5,068 bases of DNA, from assembly GCA_934645125.1 (NCBI GenBank), contig CAKUDT010000124.1, forward strand, positions 1 to 5,068, read 5' to 3'. Below are positions 1 to 5,001 of this stretch, piece by piece. This DNA is from an uncultured Eggerthellaceae bacterium (GTDB taxonomy: Bacteria > Actinomycetota > Coriobacteriia > Coriobacteriales > Eggerthellaceae). The translations under genes and the position numbers were made by a program. Position 1 is the first letter of the stretch. Every line of letters begins with the position of its first letter. Below the pieces are notes generated by a model that was not told the DNA's origin, did not search any database, and saw nothing but the letters and a program-made list of their open reading frames with translations.

Positions 1-125
1 TTTTCGATTCCGGCCTGACCATGGTTTTGGGTGGCGAAGGCGACATGGTGAAAGTTGTTTCCTGGTACGACAACGAATGGGGCTACTCCAACCGCGTTGC
101 CGACCTGGCAAAAATTATGCTCTAG
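1..125 (+). CDS. gap: Glyceraldehyde-3-phosphate dehydrogenase, C-terminal 40 residues (5' end outside window)
   Basis: This is the 3' end of a gene that begins before the window. The first complete codon is at base 3 and the TAG stop is at 123-125. The visible peptide contains WYDNEWGYSNR, the strongly conserved GAPDH segment near the C terminus whose Asn contacts the nicotinamide of NAD. It ends in a helix, DLAKIML. The enzyme oxidises and phosphorylates glyceraldehyde-3-phosphate to 1,3-bisphosphoglycerate in the cytosol, making the substrate of the PGK encoded next. A strong hairpin terminator follows only 12 bases after the stop, so gap is probably transcribed in excess of the downstream genes. 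The catalytic Cys and the Rossmann domain lie outside the window, so NAD versus NADP preference cannot be judged. Confidence 0.95.
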   Translation, partial: FDSGLTMVLGGEGDMVKVVSWYDNEWGYSNRVADLAKIML

Positions 126-137
126 AACGCAACCAGG

Positions 138-171
138 TGCGCCGTCCGGTTGGGCGGCGCATTGCTTTTTT
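138..171 (+). terminator. Intrinsic terminator/attenuator between gap and pgk
   Basis: A 10-bp GC-rich stem pairs bases 138-147 with 152-161, with one G-U wobble at 145/154 and a GGTT loop at 148-151. Four bases later comes a run of six T (166-171). This is a classic Rho-independent terminator by structure. It lies inside what gene order says is an operon, so it may work as a partial terminator or as a 3'-stabilising hairpin for gap mRNA. No convincing promoter is visible between it and pgk. Confidence 0.85.
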
Positions 172-184
172 CGGGATGTTTTTC

Positions 185-190
185 AGGAGG
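185..190 (+). promoter_or_regulatory. Ribosome binding site of pgk
   Basis: A perfect AGGAGG lies five bases upstream of the ATG at 196. It fixes the pgk start there and rules out an in-frame ATG at 55, which would overlap gap and the terminator hairpin. Confidence 0.92.
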
Positions 191-195
191 GTTTA

Positions 196-1383
196 ATGTC
201 TGATATTCAAACTATCGAATCTCTTGCGCCGCAGGGCAAACGCGTGTTAGTGCGTGTGGATTTCAACGTGCCCTTGAAAGAAGGCGCGGTTACCGACGAC
301 ACGCGTATCAAGGCTGCGCTGCCAACCATTAAATACCTGGTTGATGCCGGTGCGAAGGTCATTCTTATGTCCCATTTGGGCCGTCCGAAGGGCGAAGGCT
401 ACGAGGAAGCGTATTCCTTGGCGCCCGTAGCTGCTTATCTTGCGAACATGGTGGATGCTCCTGTTTCGTTTGCTACCGATACGGTGGGTGCCGATGCGCA
501 GGAAAAGATCGCCCACATGAACAACGGTGACATCGTTTTGCTGGAAAACCTTCGCTTTGACAAGCGCGAGAAGAAAAATGACGAAGGCTTCTGCCGCGAA
601 CTTGCCGTGTTGGGCGATGCGTATGTAAACGATGCATTTGGCACGGCGCATCGCGCGCATGCTTCCACGGCGGGCGTTGCAGCGCTGCTTCCCGCGTATG
701 CCGGTTTCTTGCTCAGCAAAGAAGTAGCCACGCTGGGCGGTATGCTTGAGCAGCCGAAACGTCCGTTTGTTGCTATTTTGGGCGGCTCGAAAGTGTCCGA
801 TAAGATCAAGGTGATCGACGCGCTTATCGACACGTGCGACACGCTTATCATTGGCGGCGGCATGTGCTTTACGTTCCTTTTAGCGCAGGGTAAGACGGTC
901 GGTACTTCGCTGAAGGAAGACGAATGGGTTGAGCGCGCGTCCGAAATGCTCCAAAAAGCAAAGGACAAGGGCGTGTCGCTGCTTCTGCCTTCCGATGTTG
1001 TAGTGGCAGACAAGTTCGCCGAAGACGCGCGTACGGAAACCGTTTCCGTTGACAACATTCCCAGCGACATGATGGGCCTTGATATTGGCCCCGAAACGGC
1101 AAAAGCATACGCAGACGCCATTGCGCAGGCGAAGACCGTGTTCTGGAACGGCCCCATGGGCGTTTTCGAGATGAAGGCATTCGAGGAAGGCACGAAGCAG
1201 GTTGCTCTGGCGGTTGCCGCTAACAAGGAAGCCGATACGATTATCGGCGGCGGCGACAGCGTTGCTGCGGTGAACAAGTTCGACCTTGCATCGAAGATGA
1301 CGTTTATTTCCACGGGCGGCGGCGCTTCCATGGAGCTTGTTCAGGGCGAAAAGCTCCCGGGCGTAGAGGCGCTGCGCAAATAA
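196..1383 (+). CDS. pgk: Phosphoglycerate kinase
   Basis: A 395-residue cytosolic enzyme of normal family length that transfers the acyl phosphate of 1,3-bisphosphoglycerate to ADP, giving 3-phosphoglycerate and ATP. The N-terminal, substrate-binding domain carries the PGK signature RVLVRVDFNVP (16-26, with D22 and N24), R37, HLGRP (60-64), R120 in ENLRF, and R153 in HRAH. The C-terminal, nucleotide-binding domain has GGSKVSDK (196-203, with K199 and K203), the glycine-rich GGG near 220, WNGPMGVFE (317-325), GGGDS (351-355) and STGGGAS (372-378). All expected catalytic and binding residues are present. The start is set by the AGGAGG at 185-190; an in-frame extension to base 55 adds 47 residues unlike any PGK and overlaps gap. 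The gene lies 70 bp after gap and 61 bp before tpiA. The terminator upstream suggests its expression depends on readthrough or on a promoter outside this spacer. Confidence 0.98.
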   Translation: MSDIQTIESLAPQGKRVLVRVDFNVPLKEGAVTDDTRIKAALPTIKYLVDAGAKVILMSHLGRPKGEGYEEAYSLAPVAAYLANMVDAPVSFATDTVGADAQEKIAHMNNGDIVLLENLRFDKREKKNDEGFCRELAVLGDAYVNDAFGTAHRAHASTAGVAALLPAYAGFLLSKEVATLGGMLEQPKRPFVAILGGSKVSDKIKVIDALIDTCDTLIIGGGMCFTFLLAQGKTVGTSLKEDEWVERASEMLQKAKDKGVSLLLPSDVVVADKFAEDARTETVSVDNIPSDMMGLDIGPETAKAYADAIAQAKTVFWNGPMGVFEMKAFEEGTKQVALAVAANKEADTIIGGGDSVAAVNKFDLASKMTFISTGGGASMELVQGEKLPGVEALRK

Positions 1384-1435
1384 TTGTCCGACTGTTGCGA
1401 CAAGCGAGATTGCATCGGGCAAAATCGCGATGAAC

Positions 1436-1440
1436 AGGAG
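1436..1440 (+). promoter_or_regulatory. Ribosome binding site of tpiA
   Basis: AGGAG lies four bases before the ATG at 1445. The in-frame ATG at 1430 precedes this site and has no such motif, so 1445 is the better start. Confidence 0.85.
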
Positions 1441-1444
1441 AAAC

Positions 1445-2215
1445 ATGAAACGTAAACCCATGATGGCGGGCAACTGGAAGATGAATAATACCATCTCCGA
1501 GGCCGTTGTGCTCACGCAGCAAATTTGCAACCGTTTCGAGAAGGATTGGGCGGACTCTGTTGATGTGGTGCTCTGTCCTCCGTTTCTTGATTTGAAACCG
1601 GCTTGGACGGTCATCGATTTCGAGAATCTTCCTATTTCCGTGGGCGCGCAGAACTGCTATTGGCAGGAATCGGGCGCTTACACGGGCGAGATTTCCGTGC
1701 CCATGCTCAAAGAGGCGGGCTGCGACTACTGCATTATCGGCCATTCGGAGCGCCGCACGCTGTTCGGCGAAACGAACGAGGGCGTGAACAAGAAAGCGAA
1801 GGCACTTCTTGCAGCAAAGCTCTCACCGATTATCTGCGTGGGCGAATCGCTTGCCGTGCGCGACGAGGGGTCTACGCTTGATTTCGTGTGCGCCCAGGTT
1901 AAAGCTGCGTTTGCGGGAATCGACGAGCTTGATGCAGAGAGCTGCATTGTTGCCTACGAACCCATTTGGGCCATTGGTACGGGCCGCACGGCAACTCCCG
2001 AGCAAGCTCAGGAAGTATGCGCCGCCATTCGCGCAACGTTTGCCGAGCTGTACGGAGCCGATAGTGCGAAGTCCATGCGCGTGCTGTACGGCGGTTCCAT
2101 GAACGAAGGAAACGTTGAGGGTCTTCTTGCCATGGAGGATATCGATGGCGGCTTGATTGGCGGCGCTGCGCTGAAAGCAGAAAGCTTTATTGCGCTTATC
2201 AAGGCTTGCTTGTAG
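1445..2215 (+). CDS. tpiA: Triose-phosphate isomerase
   Basis: A 256-residue single-domain (beta/alpha)8 barrel that interconverts dihydroxyacetone phosphate and glyceraldehyde-3-phosphate, feeding both trioses of aldolase cleavage into GAPDH. The active site is complete. N10 and K12 lie in AGNWKMN (8-14). The electrophile H100 is in IIGHSERR, and the catalytic base E172 is in AYEPIWAIGTG. The mobile loop 6 that closes over the substrate is at about 173-184. Phosphate-binding backbone is supplied by LYGGSMN (214-220) and GGLIGGAAL (235-243). Its length matches the usual 250 or so. The start at 1445 is chosen for its AGGAG; the ATG at 1430 would add only MNRRN. It sits 61 bp after pgk with no terminator between them, so co-transcription is likely. 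Confidence 0.98.
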   Translation: MKRKPMMAGNWKMNNTISEAVVLTQQICNRFEKDWADSVDVVLCPPFLDLKPAWTVIDFENLPISVGAQNCYWQESGAYTGEISVPMLKEAGCDYCIIGHSERRTLFGETNEGVNKKAKALLAAKLSPIICVGESLAVRDEGSTLDFVCAQVKAAFAGIDELDAESCIVAYEPIWAIGTGRTATPEQAQEVCAAIRATFAELYGADSAKSMRVLYGGSMNEGNVEGLLAMEDIDGGLIGGAALKAESFIALIKACL

Positions 2216-2276
2216 TTGTTTGTAGTCGCTTGCACTGGCTGGTGGAAACCGTGCTGGTTCGCGAGCTTAGAATGAG

Positions 2277-2282
2277 AAAAGG
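2277..2282 (+). promoter_or_regulatory. Weak ribosome binding site of gpmI
   Basis: AAAAGG lies eight bases before the ATG at 2291. It is poorer than the sites of pgk and tpiA, which suggests lower translation of the mutase. No in-frame upstream start competes with it. Confidence 0.55.
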
Positions 2283-2290
2283 TACGTTCT

Positions 2291-3841
2291 ATGACAACGT
2301 GTGAAGGTCGCCCGTGCGCCCTTATCATCATGGATGGCTTCGGTTTGGCGGCACCAGGCAGCGGCAATGCTATCTCCCTTGCGGCAACGCCGGTGCTTGA
2401 TGATATATTTGCCACCTGCCCGAAAACGCAGCTTTTAGCTTCAGGGGAAGCTGTTGGTCTTCCTGCTGGTCAGATGGGTAATTCCGAAGTGGGGCACTTG
2501 AATATCGGTGCGGGCCGCGTTGTCTACCAAGAGCTGACGCGCATCAACCGCGCATGTCGCTCGGGCGAGGTCAAGCAGAACCCGGTGCTGTGTCAGGCGT
2601 TTTCGTCTGCCGCACGTAACGGTGGCGTGGTTCATTTCATGGGGCTTCTTTCCGATGGCGGCGTTCATTCCAGCAACGAGCATCTGTATGCCCTGGTTGC
2701 CATGGCGTGCGAACAGCAGGTGCCTGCGGTGCACATCCATTGTTTCATGGACGGCCGCGATGTTCCGCCTTCAAGCGGCAAGGGTTACATCGAGCAGCTG
2801 GAAGCGGAGCTTGAGCGTTTGCGCAGCGCATATCCGCAGACAAAGCTTGCAATTTCTACTGTTTCGGGTCGCTATTACGCAATGGATCGCGATAATCGAT
2901 GGGGTCGCGTGGAGCGTGCTTACCATGCGATTGTCAGTGACACTCCTTGTATTAAGGTAAGCGCTGCTCAGGCAATGCAAGACTTCTACGATGCGGGCGT
3001 AACAGATGAATTCGTTGAACCCGTCTCGCTGGACGGCTGCGGCGTGCACGAAGGCGATGCGGTGGTGTTCTTTAACTTCCGTCCCGATCGTGCCCGCGAG
3101 CTTACGCGTGCGTTTGTCGATGATGACTTCAGCGGCTTCCCGCGCGGTGAAAAAGTACCTGTTTCCTATGTGTGCTTGACGGAATACGATGCAACCATCA
3201 ATGCACCGGTGGCGTTTCCGAAGGAATTCCCGGCAAACGTGTTGGCAGACGTTTTGGCGCAGCAGGGCTTGCGTCAGTTCCATATTGCGGAAACCGAGAA
3301 ATACGCGCACGTGACGTTTTTCCTGAACGGCGGCATTGAAGAGCCCAAGGTAGGGGAGGAGCGCGTTTTAATCAAGAGCCCTGCGGTGGCAACGTATGAT
3401 TTGCAGCCGCAGATGAGCGCGTATCCGGTTACCGAAGCGCTTACGGAGGCGATTCTCAACGATAAAGCTGATTTCTACGTGGTGAATTACGCGAATTGCG
3501 ACATGGTGGGGCATACCGGTGTTGTTTCTGCGGCAAAGCAGGCTGTCGAGGCGGTCGATGAGTGCGTGGGACGCGTGCTGCGTGCTTTGAAGGCTAAGGG
3601 CGGCACTTGTCTTTTGACCGCCGATCACGGCAACGCCGATCAGATGGTTGCCGAAGATGGATCGCCCCATACGGCGCATACCACAGCTCCTGTGCCTCTC
3701 GCGCTTATTGATTATTCGGAGCGAGGCTTTTCTCTGGAGAACAGGGAAGGCGCGCTTTGCGATATCGCACCCACGCTGTTGGATATTATGACAATTCCCC
3801 AACCTGCGGAAATGACGGGGAAATCGCTTCTTGCGCGATAG
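2291..3841 (+). CDS. gpmI: 2,3-bisphosphoglycerate-independent phosphoglycerate mutase
   Basis: A 516-residue, metal-dependent (normally Mn2+) enzyme of the alkaline phosphatase superfamily that converts 3-phosphoglycerate to 2-phosphoglycerate through a phosphoserine intermediate. The length is typical (510-515). Metal-site and nucleophile residues are all visible: D15 in IMDGFG, the phosphorylated S65 in QMGNSEVGH, D404 and H408 in NCDMVGHTG, D445 and H446 in TADHGNAD, and H463 in PHTAHT. The inserted transferase domain, about 80-300, supplies H126 (SDGGVH), R156 and D157 (MDGRD), R194 (SGRYYAMDRD), and R264 and R267 (FNFRPDR). K337 in ETEKYAHVTFF completes the substrate site. The gene is 75 bp after tpiA with no terminator between, so it is probably in the same operon. 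Its position between tpiA and secG resembles Firmicutes operons, where enolase normally follows; here secG follows instead. Confidence 0.98.
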   Translation: MTTCEGRPCALIIMDGFGLAAPGSGNAISLAATPVLDDIFATCPKTQLLASGEAVGLPAGQMGNSEVGHLNIGAGRVVYQELTRINRACRSGEVKQNPVLCQAFSSAARNGGVVHFMGLLSDGGVHSSNEHLYALVAMACEQQVPAVHIHCFMDGRDVPPSSGKGYIEQLEAELERLRSAYPQTKLAISTVSGRYYAMDRDNRWGRVERAYHAIVSDTPCIKVSAAQAMQDFYDAGVTDEFVEPVSLDGCGVHEGDAVVFFNFRPDRARELTRAFVDDDFSGFPRGEKVPVSYVCLTEYDATINAPVAFPKEFPANVLADVLAQQGLRQFHIAETEKYAHVTFFLNGGIEEPKVGEERVLIKSPAVATYDLQPQMSAYPVTEALTEAILNDKADFYVVNYANCDMVGHTGVVSAAKQAVEAVDECVGRVLRALKAKGGTCLLTADHGNADQMVAEDGSPHTAHTTAPVPLALIDYSERGFSLENREGALCDIAPTLLDIMTIPQPAEMTGKSLLAR

Positions 3842-3859
3842 TCTTGTTTCCTTTATAAT
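3831..3859 (+). promoter_or_regulatory. Candidate sigma-70-type promoter for secG
   Basis: A perfect TATAAT (3854-3859) has TTGCGC (3831-3836) 17 bases upstream, a half-matching -35. The -35 lies in the last codons of gpmI and the predicted start, near 3866, falls in the intergenic gap. It would let secG be expressed independently of the glycolytic operon. The spacing and -10 are strong; the -35 is weak. Confidence 0.55.
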
Positions 3860-3890
3860 TCATAAATTGCATTTGCTTATTCGACGGTAA

Positions 3891-3896
3891 AGAAGG
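3891..3896 (+). promoter_or_regulatory. Ribosome binding site of secG, supporting a TTG start
   Basis: AGAAGG lies six bases before the TTG at 3903. The next in-frame candidate, ATG at 3915, would be 18 bases away, too far for this site, so TTG is preferred. Confidence 0.75.
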
Positions 3897-3902
3897 TTTG
3901 TC

Positions 3903-4154
3903 TTGACGGCTTTAATGATTATTTTGACGGTGTTGCTGATTGTATCCGGCGCTGGTCTGATCGTTTTCATCTTGCTGCATTCCGGCAAGGGAACGGGTCT
4001 TTCCGATATGATTTCCGCGGCGGTGTACAACACTTCCACGGGTACCTCGATTGTAGAGAAGAACCTTGATCGCATTACGATTGTTCTTGCGATTGTTTTC
4101 ATGGTAACGTTGATTGCCATGATGGTCATTTGGCCGCACGGTTCCATCGCTTAA
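3903..4154 (+). CDS. secG: Protein-export membrane protein SecG
   Basis: An 83-residue inner-membrane protein, the small accessory subunit of the SecYEG channel that aids SecA-driven export. Two hydrophobic helices are evident, at about 5-25 and 58-77. They are joined by a polar loop carrying the family motif LLHSGKGTGLSD (24-35) and the conserved VEKNLDRIT (51-59) that leads into helix 2. Length and topology match SecG; the C-terminal tail is very short (about six residues after helix 2). The start codon is TTG, supported by AGAAGG; starting at the ATG at 3915 would remove four residues and leave the membrane helix largely intact. It is 61 bp after gpmI and probably has its own promoter. secG near the triose-phosphate genes is a common arrangement in Gram-positive bacteria. 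No clear terminator separates it from tRNA-Leu. Confidence 0.93.
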   Translation: MTALMIILTVLLIVSGAGLIVFILLHSGKGTGLSDMISAAVYNTSTGTSIVEKNLDRITIVLAIVFMVTLIAMMVIWPHGSIA

Positions 4155-4174
4155 AGAGTGCTTAAAAAAATCTC

Positions 4175-4202
4175 TTGCAACTTGTAGGTGTTCTGATAAA
4201 CT
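4175..4202 (+). promoter_or_regulatory. Candidate promoter of tRNA-Leu
   Basis: TTGCAA (4175-4180) is followed after 16 bases by TAAACT (4197-4202). The TG at 4194-4195 makes an extended -10. The predicted start, near 4209, is about 12 bases before the mature tRNA. The CTGATAA core at the -10 is shared with the tRNA-Val promoter of this window. Confidence 0.65.
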
Positions 4203-4203
4203 A

Positions 4204-4215
4204 TGCAACGTTGCA
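4204..4215 (+). repeat. 12-bp perfect palindrome at the tRNA-Leu transcription start
   Basis: TGCAACGTTGCA is exactly self-complementary and covers the predicted initiation point, two bases after the -10 and five bases before the tRNA. It is a possible operator, or only a short leader structure. Its half-site TTGCAA also occurs at the -35. Confidence 0.6.
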
Positions 4216-4220
4216 AATTC

Positions 4221-4307
4221 GTCGGAGTGGTGGAACGGCAGACACGCTAGCTTGAGGTGCTAGTGCCCGGATTGGGCGTGCGGGTTCAAATCCCGCCTTC
4301 GACACCA
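4221..4307 (+). tRNA. tRNA-Leu, anticodon GAG
   Basis: An 87-nt class II tRNA with CCA encoded at 4305-4307. The 7-bp acceptor stem pairs 4221-4227 with 4297-4303 (one G-U), with discriminator A4304. The anticodon stem CTAGC/GCTAG (4247-4251 with 4259-4263) carries loop TTGAGGT, giving anticodon GAG at 4254-4256. A long variable arm with a GCCC/GGGC stem identifies a leucine/serine-type tRNA. The T arm is GCGGG-TTCAAAT-CCCGC (4280-4296). It reads CUC and CUU. CTT is frequent in the adjacent glycolytic genes. Confidence 0.97.
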
Positions 4308-4315
4308 GTAAATTC

Positions 4316-4343
4316 AAGAGAGGGCTTCGGCTCTCTCTTTTTT
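4316..4343 (+). terminator. Intrinsic terminator after tRNA-Leu
   Basis: A 10-bp stem (4316-4325 with 4330-4339, one G-U wobble) is capped by a TTCG tetraloop and runs into six T (4338-4343). It begins eight bases after the CCA. It would end tRNA-Leu transcripts and any readthrough from secG. Confidence 0.93.
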
Positions 4344-4686
4344 GCATTTGGCAAGGTTTTCGTGCCGCAGGATAGAGCGTTTTCGATTCAAGCGGTTTGC
4401 GGGGGTGTCTGTCTGACATTCGGTGCTTCGTGGGGAAGGGAAGCATGCTGAGACGCTCTGAGAGCCCATATTTGGGGTGCTTTTAGCCAATGCTGTTTCG
4501 AGCTGTTGTCATTTGGAGATTATGGGTCGTGCTGAAGCTTAGGGCGCGTTGGACTCAGATTGTTTGTTTTGTTCCGTACTCTACTTTGTTCGAGCGAATC
4601 TTGATCCGGTGCTGCATTGTTGGCGAAGGAGATTCAGCTTGTCCTGTGCGACTCATGAAGAACGAAGAAAAGACTTTGCTGGAAAT
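4344..4686. other. Noncoding stretch between two converging terminators
   Basis: About 340 bp with no gene I can support. Open frames here lack ribosome binding sites, recognisable domains or hydrophobic patterning, and several run into the adjacent tRNAs or terminators. One feature is a 7-bp inverted repeat, AGAGCGT (4374-4380) with ACGCTCT (4453-4459). It encloses a smaller hairpin, TGCTTC (4424-4429) with GAAGCA (4440-4445), giving an 86-nt potential fold. Seven-base repeats are expected by chance in a stretch this long. No promoter is convincing. No copy of the tRNA 3' ends was seen that would mark an attachment site. Confidence 0.6.
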
Positions 4687-4712
4687 AAAAAAGAATCCCG
4701 AACGGGATTCTT
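4687..4712 (-). terminator. Intrinsic terminator of tRNA-Val
   Basis: Read on the minus strand, AAGAATCCC (4712-4704) pairs perfectly with GGGATTCTT (4699-4691) across a 4-base loop. It runs into a T-tract that appears as six A at 4687-4692 on the plus strand. It lies about 10 bases beyond the CCA end of tRNA-Val. The plus-strand side lacks a T-tract, so it is probably one-directional. Confidence 0.92.
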
Positions 4713-4722
4713 CGAAATTCAA

Positions 4723-4797
4723 TGGTGGGCGATACAAGATTTGAACTTGTGACCCCTGCCGTGTCAAGGCAGTGCTCTCCCCCTGAGCTAACCGCCC
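4723..4797 (-). tRNA. tRNA-Val, anticodon GAC
   Basis: A 75-nt class I tRNA on the minus strand with CCA encoded (plus-strand 4723-4725). The acceptor is GGGCGGT paired with ATCGCCC (one G-U), with discriminator A. The D arm is GCTC-AGGGGGA-GAGC. The anticodon arm is CTGCC-TTGACAC-GGCAG with anticodon GAC (plus-strand 4763-4765). The variable loop is GGGTC and the T arm is ACAAG-TTCAAAT-CTTGT. It reads GUC and GUU; GTT is a favoured Val codon in the neighbouring genes. All stems pair. Confidence 0.97.
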
Positions 4798-4811
4798 ACT
4801 TTTCAGTGGTT

Positions 4812-4827
4812 GCTGGTGTTCACCAGC
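4812..4827 (-). repeat. 7-bp inverted repeat in the tRNA-Val leader
   Basis: GCTGGTG and CACCAGC are separated by two bases and lie between the predicted tRNA-Val promoter and the mature 5' end. In RNA this would fold as a 6-bp stem with a 6-base loop or a little tighter. As DNA it could be an operator. There is no T-tract, so it is not a terminator. Confidence 0.6.
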
Positions 4828-4835
4828 GGGTAGAT

Positions 4836-4863
4836 ATATTATCAGATTGAAATATTTTGTACA
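4836..4863 (-). promoter_or_regulatory. Candidate promoter of tRNA-Val
   Basis: On the minus strand TGTACA (4863-4858) is followed after 16 bases by TAATAT (4841-4836), with TG at 4844-4843 making an extended -10. The predicted start, near 4829, leaves a leader of about 32 nt that contains the inverted repeat. The AT-rich tract beyond 4864, including the palindrome GAAAAATTTTTC (4874-4885), could act as an UP-like element. Confidence 0.5.
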
Positions 4864-4898
4864 TATCTTTTTTGAAAAATTTTTCGCGGAAGGTAAAA

Positions 4899-4918
4899 AT
4901 TTTAGAGAATTTTAGAGA
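4899..4918. repeat. Tandem direct repeat of a 10-bp unit
   Basis: ATTTTAGAGA occurs twice with no gap, at 4899-4908 and 4909-4918, in the spacer between the divergent tRNA-Val and tRNA-Gly genes. The 10-base period places both copies on nearly the same face of the helix. Function is unknown. Confidence 0.8.
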
Positions 4919-4940
4919 GCACCACTAACGTATAGGTAAT

Positions 4941-4971
4941 AAAAAAAATTTTGCGATTTGGCAAATTTTTT
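4941..4971. promoter_or_regulatory. A/T-tract element upstream of the tRNA-Gly promoter (UP-like)
   Basis: Eight A followed by four T (4941-4952) and three A followed by six T (4963-4971) flank an imperfect inverted repeat, TTTGC (4950-4954) with GCAAA (4961-4965). The block ends one base before the -35 of tRNA-Gly, where UP elements that bind the RNA polymerase alpha subunit occur at stable-RNA promoters. It could also be a poor AT-rich hairpin. Confidence 0.5.
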
Positions 4972-4972
4972 C

Positions 4973-5001
4973 TTGCATTATCCCTAGGGTATCGGTATTA
5001 T
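4973..5001 (+). promoter_or_regulatory. Promoter of tRNA-Gly
   Basis: TTGCAT (4973-4978) and TATTAT (4996-5001, five of six consensus bases) are separated by the optimal 17 bases. The predicted start, near 5008, is a few bases before the mature tRNA. This is the best-matching promoter of the window, and A/T-tracts lie immediately upstream. Confidence 0.78.

Noticed and set aside
55..195. In-frame extension of pgk to an ATG at base 55
   Set aside because: It overlaps gap and the terminator hairpin, has no ribosome binding site and adds 47 residues unlike PGK. AGGAGG supports the ATG at 196.
1430..1444. Alternative tpiA start at 1430
   Set aside because: The clear AGGAG lies after this ATG and directly before the one at 1445.
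435..1614. Long minus-strand open frames opposite pgk (298 and 244 residues)
   Set aside because: They mirror the codon bias of pgk, show no recognisable domain or ribosome binding site, and overlap a certain gene throughout.
2210..2226. Direct repeat TTGTAGT at the tpiA stop (10-base period)
   Set aside because: Only two short copies, one of them in coding sequence; likely chance or a small slippage event.
2771..3310. Minus-strand open frame of 179 residues opposite gpmI
   Set aside because: It is a shadow of gpmI with unstructured composition and no start signal.
4154..4176. Possible secG terminator AAGAG/CTCTT with an A-rich loop
   Set aside because: The stem is only 5 bp around a 13-base loop, with no T-tract after it.
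4201..4446. Minus-strand open frame of 81 residues across tRNA-Leu
   Set aside because: Its recognisable part, SKAGFEPARP, is the familiar artefact of translating the antisense of a tRNA gene.
4490..4752. Plus-strand open frames of 84 and 67 residues after tRNA-Leu
   Set aside because: They run through the tRNA-Val terminator and into the tRNA, lack ribosome binding sites and resemble no family.
4555..4767. Minus-strand open frame of 70 residues starting in tRNA-Val
   Set aside because: Its start, GSQVQILYRPP, is a typical translated-tRNA artefact.
4221..4797. tRNA genes as integration sites for a mobile element
   Set aside because: No repeated tRNA 3' end, integrase or foreign gene is visible between them.
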